Of a stretch of DNA of 32,262 nt, positions 1 through 7,803 are shown piece by piece. Below the pieces are notes generated by a model. The model was not told the DNA's origin. It saw only the letters and a list, made by a program, of their open reading frames with translations, and searched no databases. The position numbers and the translations under genes were made by a program. The stretch lies in contig JAFWDQ010000007.1 in NCBI GenBank assembly GCA_017516065.1, positions 1 through 32,262 on the forward strand. Direction: 5' to 3'. This DNA comes from Oscillospiraceae bacterium (lineage in GTDB: Bacteria > Bacillota > Clostridia > Oscillospirales > Oscillospiraceae). Position 1 is the stretch's first letter; each line of letters opens with the position of its first letter.

Positions 1-118
1 GCTGTCTTTGCCGGTACTTCCGTCAGATCGAGAAAAGGAAGTACATAGAAACCATGGGTTTCTATGCGCGTCTTTGGTGACTTTCTGCGCGATCAGAAAG
101 TCACCCGCCGGAGGCACG
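1..118 (+). repeat. R1: tail end of a dispersed hairpin element, cut by the window edge
   Basis: This is the right-hand (tail) part of the element family seen in full at R2, R4 and R5; the rest lies outside the window. It has hairpin CATAGAAACC/GGTTTCTATG at 44-66, a short CGCGTCTTTG linker, then hairpin GTGACTTTCT/AGAAAGTCAC at 77-104, followed by GC-rich sequence. Positions 1-75 closely match 14967-15045 in R4, with scattered substitutions. I see no coding potential. Confidence 0.75.
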
Positions 119-162
119 TTCTCTCCTCCGCCGGAGGCGGGGAAAGCGCCCGCCACGGCAAC

Positions 163-196
163 AAAAAACGGGAACGGCCCTGTGCCGTTCCCGTTT
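163..196 (-). terminator. Rho-independent terminator of the minus-strand membrane gene
   Basis: A 13-bp perfect stem (166-178 with 184-196, 5-nt loop) is followed on the minus strand by a run of six T. It starts 15 bases past the stop codon of the gene at 211-999. Confidence 0.88.
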
Positions 197-210
197 GCAG
201 ATTTTGGATT

Positions 211-999
211 TCACACCAGCTTGACAGTGTAGTACACCGCCAGAAGGAAGAAGTAGACGCCCAGAACGAACAGGGCGAAGTATGCTGCCATACTGCCGAA
301 GATCAGGGCGGCAATGAGAGCCAGGGCCACGATGATCAGCGTGGCAAAAAGGAGCCTGTACTCCGTCTGCTGGGGCAGGAGCCGTCTGGCGTTCTCGCCG
401 GGGGTCCAGTACCCCTCGCCCTTCTTCACCCGCCAGATCACCAGCGCCGCCGCGATCAGCAGGACGAAGCCGATGAGGAACACGATGAGTGCCCGCATGG
501 ACACCTGGCCCCAGGCGGCGCTGCGGCGGTAGATGGTCAGCGCGCCGATACCGCAGGCGATGACCGCGCAGGAGCAGAAGAAATCCCGCTGATAGACCAC
601 ATAGATAAAGGCCAGCACCGTCAGGAACACCAGCAGTACCGCCACGAACTTGACGCCCTTGATAAACCACAGGTCGGTGCACCCCATGCTCACCGTCAGG
701 AACAGGAACACGGCCATGATCCAGCCCAGCCACTGTTTCGTCCGCTTCGTTGCCAGCCAGAGCACCAGTGACACCACAAAGACGATGGGGCTGACGATGG
801 CCAGAATGTGGATCACCTTCATGACGGCCAGCATGGTATAGATGCTGGTGCCGTTGAGGAGCCGGAACTGCAGCAGCTGGACCAGCTCCATCACCACCGC
901 CGCGCAGAGAATGATCACATAACGGTTGTCATTTTCCGCAGCCTTCGGCACCCGGGCCGGGCCGGGCTTGTTGCCGTAATAGCGTTTTTTCTTAGCCAT
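211..999 (-). CDS. Polytopic membrane protein of unknown function
   Basis: A 262-residue protein with a short basic N-terminal tail (residues 1-25, Lys/Arg/Pro-rich) and about eight hydrophobic segments (roughly 27-44, 55-83, 90-106, 115-136, 140-156, 168-190, 215-234, 237-258). It should be an integral cytoplasmic-membrane protein. I see no catalytic motif, ATP-binding loop or recognised transporter signature and do not recognise the family. The ATG at 999 follows a GGGAGATGGG-type ribosome binding site. It is the only gene here reading away from the downstream operon, has its own promoter (1042-1070) and its own terminator, and so is probably monocistronic. That it is a gene is well supported; its role is unknown. 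Confidence 0.85.
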   Translation of the reverse strand: MAKKKRYYGNKPGPARVPKAAENDNRYVIILCAAVVMELVQLLQFRLLNGTSIYTMLAVMKVIHILAIVSPIVFVVSLVLWLATKRTKQWLGWIMAVFLFLTVSMGCTDLWFIKGVKFVAVLLVFLTVLAFIYVVYQRDFFCSCAVIACGIGALTIYRRSAAWGQVSMRALIVFLIGFVLLIAAALVIWRVKKGEGYWTPGENARRLLPQQTEYRLLFATLIIVALALIAALIFGSMAAYFALFVLGVYFFLLAVYYTVKLV

Positions 1000-1041
1000 T
1001 TACCCATCTCCCGATCAAAAGATCAAATCAGGTTGCAAAAT

Positions 1042-1070
1042 ATTGTATCAGAAATCAGACGACAATGCAA
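1042..1070 (-). promoter_or_regulatory. Sigma-A promoter for the minus-strand membrane gene
   Basis: On the minus strand, TTGCAT (1065-1070) and TACAAT (1042-1047) are separated by 17 bases. A TG one base upstream of the -10 box makes it an extended -10. It lies 43 bases before the start codon at 999. Confidence 0.7.
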
Positions 1071-1156
1071 GCGGGACCGGGCCCCTTTTTCCCGTTTGCG
1101 CAAAAAAACAGCCGCGTCGTCCCGATTCGGGAAAAATATCGCCCGCTCTGTGCCGG

Positions 1157-1185
1157 TTCAATCATAGTTCATATTTCGGTATTAT
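1157..1185 (+). promoter_or_regulatory. Possible promoter for the PHP gene and downstream cluster
   Basis: TTCAAT (1157-1162) and TATTAT (1180-1185) have a 17-base spacer, about 70 bases ahead of the first gene of the + operon. The -35 box is weak, so this is tentative. Between it and the ribosome binding site lies a CATACCC/GGGTATG stem-loop (1213-1241). Confidence 0.45.
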
Positions 1186-1252
1186 AAAAAGATATCAAGA
1201 AGAATGGGAAAGCATACCCTGTTGATTTTTCCCGGGGTATGAGGAGCGATCT

Positions 1253-2110
1253 ATGGGAACTGTCGACCTGCATATCCACACCACCGCGTCGGACGGCACC
1301 CTGACCCCGGCAGAGGTCGTCGATCTGGCAAAATCCCTGGGCCTGGAGGCCATCGCCATCACGGATCACGACACCGCCGCCGGCGCCGGACCCGGCGTCG
1401 CCGCCGGACTGGCCGCAGGGCTGGAGGTGATCCCGGGCATCGAGGTCTCCGTCGATTTCCGCGGCCGGGAGATCCATATCCTGGGCTATTTCATCGATCC
1501 GGAGGATCCGGCGCTGCAGCCCGTGCTGGACTGGGTCGTGGAGGACCGGGACCGGCGCAACGAGAAGATCGTCGGCATGCTGGAGCGGGACGGCTACGGC
1601 GTGTCCCTGGCTGCCCTGAAGCGGGAAAATCCCGGCGCCGTCATCGGACGGCCCCACATCGCCCGGGCCCTGCTGGCCGGAGGCCACGTGAGCTCCGTGA
1701 ACGAGGCCTTTGACCGCTTCCTGGCCGAGGGGAAGCCCTACTTCCTGCCCCGGGCCTATCTGCCTCTGCAGCAGGCGATGGATTCCATCCGGACCGCCGG
1801 CGGCGTGGCCGTGCTGGCCCATCCCCTGTGGTGGGGCTTCGAGGACAGCTTTCTCCGGGACATGATCGCCGCGGTGAAGGCCGCCGGCGTGGTGGGCATG
1901 GAGGTGCAGTACTCCACCTACACCCCGGAGCAGACGGCCTATGCGATGACGCTGGCGGAGGAATTCGGTCTGCTGCCCACCGGCGGCAGCGATTTCCACG
2001 GCGACGCGAAGCCGGAGGTCCGGATGGGCGTCGGCATGGGAGACCTGAACGTGCCCCGGGCATGGCTGGACAGCCTCCGCGCCCGGCGGGACGATATGAC
2101 GATAGATTAA
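1253..2110 (+). CDS. PHP-domain metal-dependent phosphoesterase (nucleoside 3',5'-bisphosphate phosphatase-like)
   Basis: A 285-residue PHP-family hydrolase. The metal-binding signatures are clear: DLHIHTTASDG at residues 5-15, ITDHDT near 37-42, PGIEVS near 62-67 and GSDFHG near the C-terminus. Length and motif order match the TrpH/YciV group, which removes phosphate from nucleoside 3',5'-bisphosphates or trims short RNA 5' ends; other PHP enzymes use other phosphoesters, so the substrate is inferred. It is expected to be cytosolic and to use a bi- or trinuclear metal site. The ATG is preceded by GAGGAG at a 6-base distance. It is the first gene of a co-directional run; the next gene starts 72 bases downstream, so it may share the promoter without belonging to the same pathway. 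Confidence 0.88.
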   Translation: MGTVDLHIHTTASDGTLTPAEVVDLAKSLGLEAIAITDHDTAAGAGPGVAAGLAAGLEVIPGIEVSVDFRGREIHILGYFIDPEDPALQPVLDWVVEDRDRRNEKIVGMLERDGYGVSLAALKRENPGAVIGRPHIARALLAGGHVSSVNEAFDRFLAEGKPYFLPRAYLPLQQAMDSIRTAGGVAVLAHPLWWGFEDSFLRDMIAAVKAAGVVGMEVQYSTYTPEQTAYAMTLAEEFGLLPTGGSDFHGDAKPEVRMGVGMGDLNVPRAWLDSLRARRDDMTID

Positions 2111-2182
2111 AGAAACTCACCCGGAGGCCCGAAAGACGGCGCGCTCCGCTTACTGCTGACATGAGAAGGGGGAACACGCGTT

Positions 2183-3370
2183 ATGGATCTGTTCGAAAAG
2201 TGCAGGAAATTCACCGAACCGGCTCAGGTGCGGGAGATGGGGATCTACCCCTATTTCCACGCGCTGGAGTCCCGGCAGGACGTCGAGGTCATCATGGAGG
2301 GCAAGCGCCGGATCATGCTCGGCTCCAACAACTATCTGGGCCTGACCACGTGCCCCGAGGTGATTGAGGCCGGCATCAGGGCCTATGAGCAGTACGGCTC
2401 CGGCTGTTCCGGCTCCCGATTCCTCAACGGCACCCTGCAGCTCCACCTGGAGCTGGAGGCCGAGCTGGCAGACTTCCTCCGCAAGCCCGGCGTAGTTACG
2501 TTCTCTACGGGCTTCCAGTCCAACCTGGGCATCATCAGCTCCGTGGCCGGTCACGGGGACGTCATCCTCTGCGACCGGGAAAACCACGCCAGCATCTACG
2601 ACGGCTGCCGTCTGAGCTTCGCCAAGATGCACCGCTACCGCCACAACGACATGAATGAGCTGGAGCGGCTGCTCCGGAACGTGCCGGAGAGCGCCGGGTG
2701 CCTCATCGTCACCGACGGCGTGTTCAGCATGGGCGGCGACATCTGCAATCTGCCGGAGATCGTGCGCCTTGCAAAGAAGTACGGCGCCCGGGTCATGGTG
2801 GACGACGCCCACGCTCTGGGCGTCATCGGCGAGGGCGGCCGCGGCACCGCCAGCCACTTCGGCCTGGAGGACGAGGTGGACATCTACATGGGCACCTTCT
2901 CCAAGTCCCTGGCCAGCCTCGGCGGTTACATGGCCACCACCGAAGAGGTGGCGGACTATGTGCGCCACACCTCCCGGCCCTTCATCTTCTCCGCCTCCAT
3001 CCCCCCCGCCAGCGCCGCCGCGGCCCTGACCGCCCTGCGGCAGCTGCGCAAACATCCGGAGCTGGTGGACCGGCTGGCCGCGCTTTCCACCTACGCCCGG
3101 GACGGCTTCCGCAAGAGAGGCGTCACCATCCGGGAGTCCATCGCCGACGTGCCCACGCCGGTGGTGCCGCTGTACACCTATGAGAAGATCCGTACCCTGA
3201 CCCTGGCCAAGAAGCTCTATGACGAGGGCGTGTACGTCAACTCCTCCCTGCCTCCCGCCACCGCGCCCAACGAGTGCCTGCTCCGGACCAGCTATATGGC
3301 CACCCATACCGAGGCGCTGCTGGACGAGGCCATGGATATCATCGCCCGTGTGCTCGCAGAGAACCCGTAA
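2183..3370 (+). CDS. Alpha-oxoamine synthase, serine palmitoyltransferase-like
   Basis: A 395-residue PLP enzyme of the alpha-oxoamine synthase family, whose members condense an amino acid with an acyl thioester and release CO2. Visible landmarks are the substrate/PLP loop SNNYLGL (48-54), GSGCSGSRFLNGT (72-84), stacking His135 in the ENHAS segment, VDDAH (206-210) whose Asp binds the pyridine nitrogen, and Schiff-base Lys241 in GTFSKS. From memory it resembles the bacterial serine palmitoyltransferase and 2-amino-3-ketobutyrate ligase branches more than BioF, and no biotin genes are nearby. The two dehydrogenases, the SCP2-like protein and the aminotransferase that follow favour a lipid or long-chain aminoketone product. 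The amino acid (serine, alanine, glycine, cysteate) and the acyl donor cannot be read from sequence alone. A glycine C-acetyltransferase role is the main alternative. Confidence 0.85.
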   Translation: MDLFEKCRKFTEPAQVREMGIYPYFHALESRQDVEVIMEGKRRIMLGSNNYLGLTTCPEVIEAGIRAYEQYGSGCSGSRFLNGTLQLHLELEAELADFLRKPGVVTFSTGFQSNLGIISSVAGHGDVILCDRENHASIYDGCRLSFAKMHRYRHNDMNELERLLRNVPESAGCLIVTDGVFSMGGDICNLPEIVRLAKKYGARVMVDDAHALGVIGEGGRGTASHFGLEDEVDIYMGTFSKSLASLGGYMATTEEVADYVRHTSRPFIFSASIPPASAAAALTALRQLRKHPELVDRLAALSTYARDGFRKRGVTIRESIADVPTPVVPLYTYEKIRTLTLAKKLYDEGVYVNSSLPPATAPNECLLRTSYMATHTEALLDEAMDIIARVLAENP

Positions 3371-4154
3371 GGTCGCTGTGGTCACCGGCGGCAGCAGCGG
3401 TATCGGCGCCGCTGTCTGTGAGGCCCTGCTGGAAGGCGGCTGCCGGGTCTATGCCCTCAGCCGCCGGGGGGTCGGCCCTGCCGGGACCGAGGCTCTGTCC
3501 GTGGACGTCACGGACGAGAGCGCCGTCCGGGCCGCCGTGGACCGGATCTCCGAAGAGGCCGGGACCATCGACATCCTGGTGAACAACGCCGGCTTCGGTA
3601 TCTCCGGGGCCGTGGAGTTCACGGAAAACGCCGACGCGAAGCGGCTGCTGGACGCGGATCTGTTCGGCGCCGTGAATATGACAAGAGCCGTGCTGCCCGT
3701 CATGCGGCGGCAGGGCGGCGGCCGCATCGTCAATGTGTCCTCCGTGGCCGCCCCCATCGCGATCCCCTTCCAGGCGTGGTACTCCGCCGCCAAGGCGGCC
3801 CTGGACGCCTGGAGCGCCGCCCTCCGGGGGGAGGTGCGGCCCTTCGGCATCATGGTCTGCTCCGTACAGCCCGGGGACATCCGCACCGGCTTTACGGAAG
3901 CGCGGGAAAAACAGCATAACGGAGACGACGTCTACGGCGGCCGCATCGGCCGGTCCGTGGCCGTCATGGAAAAGGACGAACGGAACGGCATGGAGCCCGC
4001 CGCCGCCGGACGCGCCATCGCGCAGCTGGCACTGCGGAAAAGGGCAAAGCCTGTGTCCGTAGTAGGCGGGAAATACCGTCTGTTCGTCTTTTTGCTGCGG
4101 ATACTGCCCACGAAGCTGGTGCGCAGCATCGTAGACGGCATGTACGCGAAATAA
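3348..4154 (+). CDS. Short-chain dehydrogenase/reductase (first of two)
   Basis: A classical SDR of 268 residues if it starts at the GTG at 3348. No ATG is available before the nucleotide-binding motif, so the gene overlaps the end of the alpha-oxoamine synthase gene by 23 bases, which suggests translational coupling. The Rossmann motif TGGSSGIG lies at 13-20, NNAG at 79-82, the catalytic Ser in NVSS at 129-132 and Tyr145-x3-Lys149 in WYSAAK. The C-terminal third is basic and hydrophobic, as in membrane-associated lipid ketoreductases. Given the gene before it, reduction of a 3-keto long-chain base is an attractive role, but SDR substrates cannot be assigned from motifs. The start codon is the least certain part of this call. 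Confidence 0.82.
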   Translation: MCSQRTRKVAVVTGGSSGIGAAVCEALLEGGCRVYALSRRGVGPAGTEALSVDVTDESAVRAAVDRISEEAGTIDILVNNAGFGISGAVEFTENADAKRLLDADLFGAVNMTRAVLPVMRRQGGGRIVNVSSVAAPIAIPFQAWYSAAKAALDAWSAALRGEVRPFGIMVCSVQPGDIRTGFTEAREKQHNGDDVYGGRIGRSVAVMEKDERNGMEPAAAGRAIAQLALRKRAKPVSVVGGKYRLFVFLLRILPTKLVRSIVDGMYAK

Positions 4155-4176
4155 TCGCCTGAGAGAAGGAATGTCT

Positions 4177-4935
4177 ATGAAAACCGCAATCATCACCGGT
4201 GCGTCGGAGGGTCTGGGACGGGAACTGATCCTGGCCGCGGCGGAGCAGTTCCCGGAGATCGAGTCCTACTGGCTCATCGCCCGCAGCGAGGAGAAGCTGC
4301 GCCAGTCCGCCGAGCTGCTCCAGGGCCGTGAGACCCACATCCTGCCCCTGGACCTGCGCCGGGACGAGAGCTATGATATCCTCCGGCGGCTGCTGGAGGA
4401 GGTCAGACCCGACGTAGCCCTGCTGGTGAACAACGCCGGCTGCGGCATGTTGGGCAACGTGGGGGACGGCCCGCTGGAGGACCAGCTGACGATGATCGAT
4501 CTGAACGTCAGAGGCCTGACGGCGGTGACCCACCTGACCCTGCCCTATATGGGCGAAGGGTCTCGCGTGGTGAACATCTCCTCCATCGCCGCCTTCTGTC
4601 CCAATCCCAGGCTGACGGTCTACAGCGCAACAAAATCCTTCGTCAATGCCTTTACCCGGGGCATCGGCGACGAGCTGCGGTCCTACGGCGTGTCCGCCAC
4701 CGCCGTGTGCTCGGGGCCCATGGATACCGCCTTCATCTACAACGGCGGCATCAAGGGGAACTCCAAAAAGTTTGAAAAGCTGCCCTTCTGCGACCCCGCA
4801 CAGGTGGCCCGGGGCGCCATGCGCGCCGCCGCCGCCGGGAAGGCGGTATACACGCCCAAGGGATACTACAAGCTCTTCCGCTTCGTGGCGAAGCTGCTGC
4901 CCCAGTCCCTCGTGATCAACATGACCAGAACTTAA
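4177..4935 (+). CDS. Short-chain dehydrogenase/reductase (second of two)
   Basis: A second classical SDR, 252 residues. TGASEGLG (7-14), NNAG (85-88), NISS (133-136) and the catalytic Tyr149-x3-Lys153 in VYSATK are all present. I prefer the ATG at 4177 because GAGAAGGA ends 6 bases before it; the in-frame ATG at 4171 touches that ribosome binding site. It is only distantly similar to the preceding SDR, so it looks like a second reductive step rather than a recent copy. Spacing to both neighbours is under 25 bases. The C-terminus (about 225-252) is basic and hydrophobic, as in enzymes working on lipids at the membrane. The substrate is unknown. Confidence 0.85.
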   Translation: MKTAIITGASEGLGRELILAAAEQFPEIESYWLIARSEEKLRQSAELLQGRETHILPLDLRRDESYDILRRLLEEVRPDVALLVNNAGCGMLGNVGDGPLEDQLTMIDLNVRGLTAVTHLTLPYMGEGSRVVNISSIAAFCPNPRLTVYSATKSFVNAFTRGIGDELRSYGVSATAVCSGPMDTAFIYNGGIKGNSKKFEKLPFCDPAQVARGAMRAAAAGKAVYTPKGYYKLFRFVAKLLPQSLVINMTRT

Positions 4936-4948
4936 GGGGGGTCAACCT

Positions 4949-5701
4949 ATGGAACCGAGAACCCTTTGTTTTATCAATCTTTACGCCATTTTCGGCGCCC
5001 TGCCCAAGCTCTGTGAGCTGGACGACGAGGCGAAGGCCCTGATCGCGGACAAGAACATCGCCGTGGGCTTCCTCGTCAGCAACGGTCCCAGCGCCACCCT
5101 GCGCTTCGCCGGCGGCGAGTGCGCCATGTATGACGGCGTGGAGGACTGCGATATCAAGATGGTCTTTTCCGGACCGGAGAAATTCAACGCCATGATCGAC
5201 GGCACCTCCACGCCCATCCCCCGGAAGGGCCTGATGAAGGCCGGCTTCATGACCCATGAATTCACCGAGCTGACCAAGATCCTGGAGCGGTATCTGCGCC
5301 CGACGCCGGAGGCTCTGGAGGATCCGGAATTCAAGCGCAAGAGCACCACACTTATGTTCCACCTCATCGCTGAGGCGGTGGCCCAGGTGGGCAATGAGGA
5401 TACTGTGGGCCGCGCCAGCACCGGCTATATCTCCAACGGAGAGGTAACGCTCCGGGCCGAGGGCGGCGAGGCCGTGGGCATCCGGTGCGTCAACCACCGG
5501 CTCACCGCCATGCACACGCCCCCCAGGGAGCCCACCGCCATCATGGAGTTCGAGAGTATGGACTATGCCCGCGATCTCTTCGACGGCAAGGTCAACGCCG
5601 TGACCGGCGTGGGCCAGGGCCGCGTCCGGGTGCTGGGCATGATCTCCCAGCTGGACAACATCAACCGCATCCTGGACAGGGTATCCCTGTATCTGGCCTG
5701 A
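4949..5701 (+). CDS. SCP2-like (sterol-carrier-fold) protein
   Basis: A 250-residue soluble protein with no signal peptide or membrane segment. The N-terminal half (about 35-110) has the alternating strands of an SCP2 domain: GFLVSNGPSATLRF, then CDIKMVFSGPEKFNAMIDG, then a KGLMKAGFM turn. SCP2 folds bind acyl chains and other hydrophobic ligands in a tunnel. No catalytic residues stand out. A GGGGGG ribosome binding site precedes the ATG; the gene starts 13 bases after the second SDR and ends 37 bases before the aminotransferase. I infer that it presents or shelters a hydrophobic intermediate of this cluster. The fold assignment is moderately secure; the ligand is a guess. Confidence 0.65.
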   Translation: MEPRTLCFINLYAIFGALPKLCELDDEAKALIADKNIAVGFLVSNGPSATLRFAGGECAMYDGVEDCDIKMVFSGPEKFNAMIDGTSTPIPRKGLMKAGFMTHEFTELTKILERYLRPTPEALEDPEFKRKSTTLMFHLIAEAVAQVGNEDTVGRASTGYISNGEVTLRAEGGEAVGIRCVNHRLTAMHTPPREPTAIMEFESMDYARDLFDGKVNAVTGVGQGRVRVLGMISQLDNINRILDRVSLYLA

Positions 5702-5738
5702 CCAGGACAAACACTATCTCGTTTGGGGGTATCACATC

Positions 5739-6974
5739 ATGAGAGAGCTCTATTCACAGCGCACCAGCGCGGAATATCTGGACCGTGCCGCAAAGGTGAT
5801 CCCCGCCGGCGTGTACGGCCATCAGGGGCCGGCGGAGGGCTGCTTCATTCCGGTACAGGCCTTCCCGAAGTTCAGCTCCCGGGCCCAGGGCACCTATTTC
5901 TGGGACGTGGACGGCAACCGCTTCATCGATTATATGTGCGCTTACGGCCCCAATATCCTGGGCTATAACGACCCGGACGTGGACGCCGCCGCTGCCGAGC
6001 AGCGGGCCATCTGCGACTGTGTCACGGCGCCCCACACGAAGATGATCGAGTTCGCCGAGCTGCTGGTGGATACCGTGGCCTGTGCGGACTGGGCTTTCTT
6101 CGCCAAGAACGGCAACGACGCCACCAGCGGCGCCATCCTCTGCGCCCGGGCCCACACCCATCGCAAGAAGATCGTCTTCTTCAAGGGCTATTACCACGGC
6201 GTGTCCGCCTGGACCCAGAAGATCGACTATCCCGGCATCCTCCCGGAGGATGTGGCCAACAACCTCTACGTGGACTGGAATGACTTCGACGCGCTGTCCG
6301 AAGTCTTCGACCGGAACCGGGGCGAGATCGCGGCGGTCATCGCACAGCCCTATATGCACGGCAACTTTGCCGACAACATCCTGCCGGCGCCCGACTTCTG
6401 GCAGAAGGTCCGCAAGCTTTGCACCGACGAGGGCACCGTCCTCATCGTGGACGACGTCCGGGCCGGTTTCCGGCTGGATCTGGCGGGAAGCGACCACTAC
6501 TTCGGCTTTGAGGCGGATCTGATCTGCTTCTGCAAGGCCCTGGCCAACGGCTACAACGTCTCCGCCCTCTGCGGCAAGGAGTTTTTGAAGAACGCCATGT
6601 CCTCCCTGACCTATACCGGCAGCTACTGGCTCAGCGCCGTCCCCTTCGCCGCCGGCATCGCCTGCATCCGGAAGATGAAGGAGATGAACCTGCCCGCCCT
6701 CCTGCGGGAGAAGGGTCTGAAGCTGACCCAGGGACTCCAGGACCGGGCGGCGAAGCACGGCTTCGACCTGCACGTCTCCGGTGAGCCCGCCCTGTTCTAT
6801 CTGCGCCTGGCGGACGATCCGTCCCTGATGCTCCACCAGCAGTGGATCGCCAACTGCGTGCTCCGGGGCGTGTATTTCACCAACCACCACAACCACTTCA
6901 TCAACGCCGCCCTTTCCGACGAGGACATCGAGGAGACCCTGGACATCGCCGACGAGGCGTTTGCCGCGCTGTGA
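5739..6974 (+). CDS. Class III PLP aminotransferase, glutamate-1-semialdehyde aminomutase-like
   Basis: A 411-residue fold-type I PLP enzyme. FWDVDGNRFIDY (54-65) is the class III entry motif, AKNGNDATS (122-130) forms the phosphate-binding region, IVDDVRAGFR (236-245) carries the Asp that binds the PLP nitrogen, and Lys266 in FCKALANGY is the Schiff-base lysine. It resembles glutamate-1-semialdehyde 2,1-aminomutases and related amino-group transferases, but it sits apart from any hemA, hemB or hemC genes. The placement instead suggests transamination of a carbonyl made by the preceding enzymes, or supply of an amino-acid substrate. The stop codon overlaps the ATG of the pseudouridine synthase gene by one base (TGATG), implying translational coupling. 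The physiological substrate is unknown. Confidence 0.83.
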   Translation: MRELYSQRTSAEYLDRAAKVIPAGVYGHQGPAEGCFIPVQAFPKFSSRAQGTYFWDVDGNRFIDYMCAYGPNILGYNDPDVDAAAAEQRAICDCVTAPHTKMIEFAELLVDTVACADWAFFAKNGNDATSGAILCARAHTHRKKIVFFKGYYHGVSAWTQKIDYPGILPEDVANNLYVDWNDFDALSEVFDRNRGEIAAVIAQPYMHGNFADNILPAPDFWQKVRKLCTDEGTVLIVDDVRAGFRLDLAGSDHYFGFEADLICFCKALANGYNVSALCGKEFLKNAMSSLTYTGSYWLSAVPFAAGIACIRKMKEMNLPALLREKGLKLTQGLQDRAAKHGFDLHVSGEPALFYLRLADDPSLMLHQQWIANCVLRGVYFTNHHNHFINAALSDEDIEETLDIADEAFAAL

Positions 6975-7654
6975 TGACGGATCCTCTGCTCCTGCACCTG
7001 GACCGGCAGATCGTTGTCTGTCGGAAGCCCCCGGGGATGCTCTCCGCCTCCGGCGAGACGGACCTGCCCCACCGGCTGGCGGCTCTGCTGTCGGACCGGG
7101 GAGAGCCGGACGACATCTTCGTGGTCCACCGTCTGGACCGGGAGACCGGCGGCGTCATCGTCTATGCCCGGACCCGGGACGCGGCGGCGACCCTGTCCTC
7201 CGCCCTGAAAAAGGGCACGGTGCAAAAGACCTATCTGTGCGTGCTGCAGGGTACGCCGGATCCGGCCTCCGGCGTCCTCCGGGACCTGCTGTTCCGGGAC
7301 GCGCACAGGAATAAATCCTTTGTCGTCAAGCGCTCACGCAAGGGAGTGCGCCCGGCGGTGCTGACCTATGACATGTTGGCAGAGTGTCCTCAGGACGCGG
7401 ACACCATCAGTCTGGTGCGGGTCTTGCTGGGCACCGGCCGGACCCATCAGATCCGGGTGCAGTTCGCCTCCCGGGGCCATCCCGTGCTGGGCGACGGCAA
7501 GTACGGCGGCGGCAGCAGCCGGTGCCGTCTGGCCCTGTGGGCCGTGGGGCTGACGATCCCCCACCCCGAGACCGGGGAGCCGGTATCCTTCACCAGTCCG
7601 CCGCCTGCGGACTGGCCCTGGACGGCGTTCCCTGTTGAAACAAGCATGATCTGA
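6974..7654 (+). CDS. RluA-family RNA pseudouridine synthase
   Basis: A 226-residue pseudouridine synthase catalytic domain. The RluA signature VHRLDRETGG lies at 51-60 with catalytic Asp55; GRTHQIRVQFASRGHPVLGD follows in the C-terminal half. It isomerises uridines in rRNA and/or tRNA. There is no N-terminal S4 domain, as in the shorter RluA/TruC/YjbO-type members, so the exact target site is open. The ATG at 6974 overlaps the aminotransferase stop by one base and has no good ribosome binding site of its own, so translation is probably coupled. A strong terminator follows 10 bases after the stop, closing the operon. A housekeeping RNA enzyme at the end of a lipid-type cluster is likely accidental co-transcription. 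Confidence 0.9.
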   Translation: MTDPLLLHLDRQIVVCRKPPGMLSASGETDLPHRLAALLSDRGEPDDIFVVHRLDRETGGVIVYARTRDAAATLSSALKKGTVQKTYLCVLQGTPDPASGVLRDLLFRDAHRNKSFVVKRSRKGVRPAVLTYDMLAECPQDADTISLVRVLLGTGRTHQIRVQFASRGHPVLGDGKYGGGSSRCRLALWAVGLTIPHPETGEPVSFTSPPPADWPWTAFPVETSMI

Positions 7655-7663
7655 CAGACGAGA

Positions 7664-7696
7664 AACAGCAGAGGCGTTCCGCCTCTGCTGTTTTTT
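7664..7696 (+). terminator. Rho-independent terminator closing the first operon
   Basis: A 13-bp perfect stem (7664-7676 with 7680-7692), 3-base loop and a run of T to 7696. It starts 9 bases after the pseudouridine synthase stop codon. Confidence 0.95.
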
Positions 7697-7803
7697 GCGC
7701 CGCTTTTTGGTTTTGGGTCGACGCCGCAGACGGAAAGTTAAGAGGTTCTTTATAAGAAGGAACGGTCCTCCCGGGGGCCTTTTTCCTTTCGCAGACTGTT
7801 TTT

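Noticed and set aside
2150..3385. Long minus-strand open frames opposite genes (also at 5754-6896, 9348-11069, 11325-12743, 28042-29679)
   Set aside because: They are His/Gly/Ala/Asp-rich antisense readings produced by high GC and third-position bias; none has a family motif or ribosome binding site.
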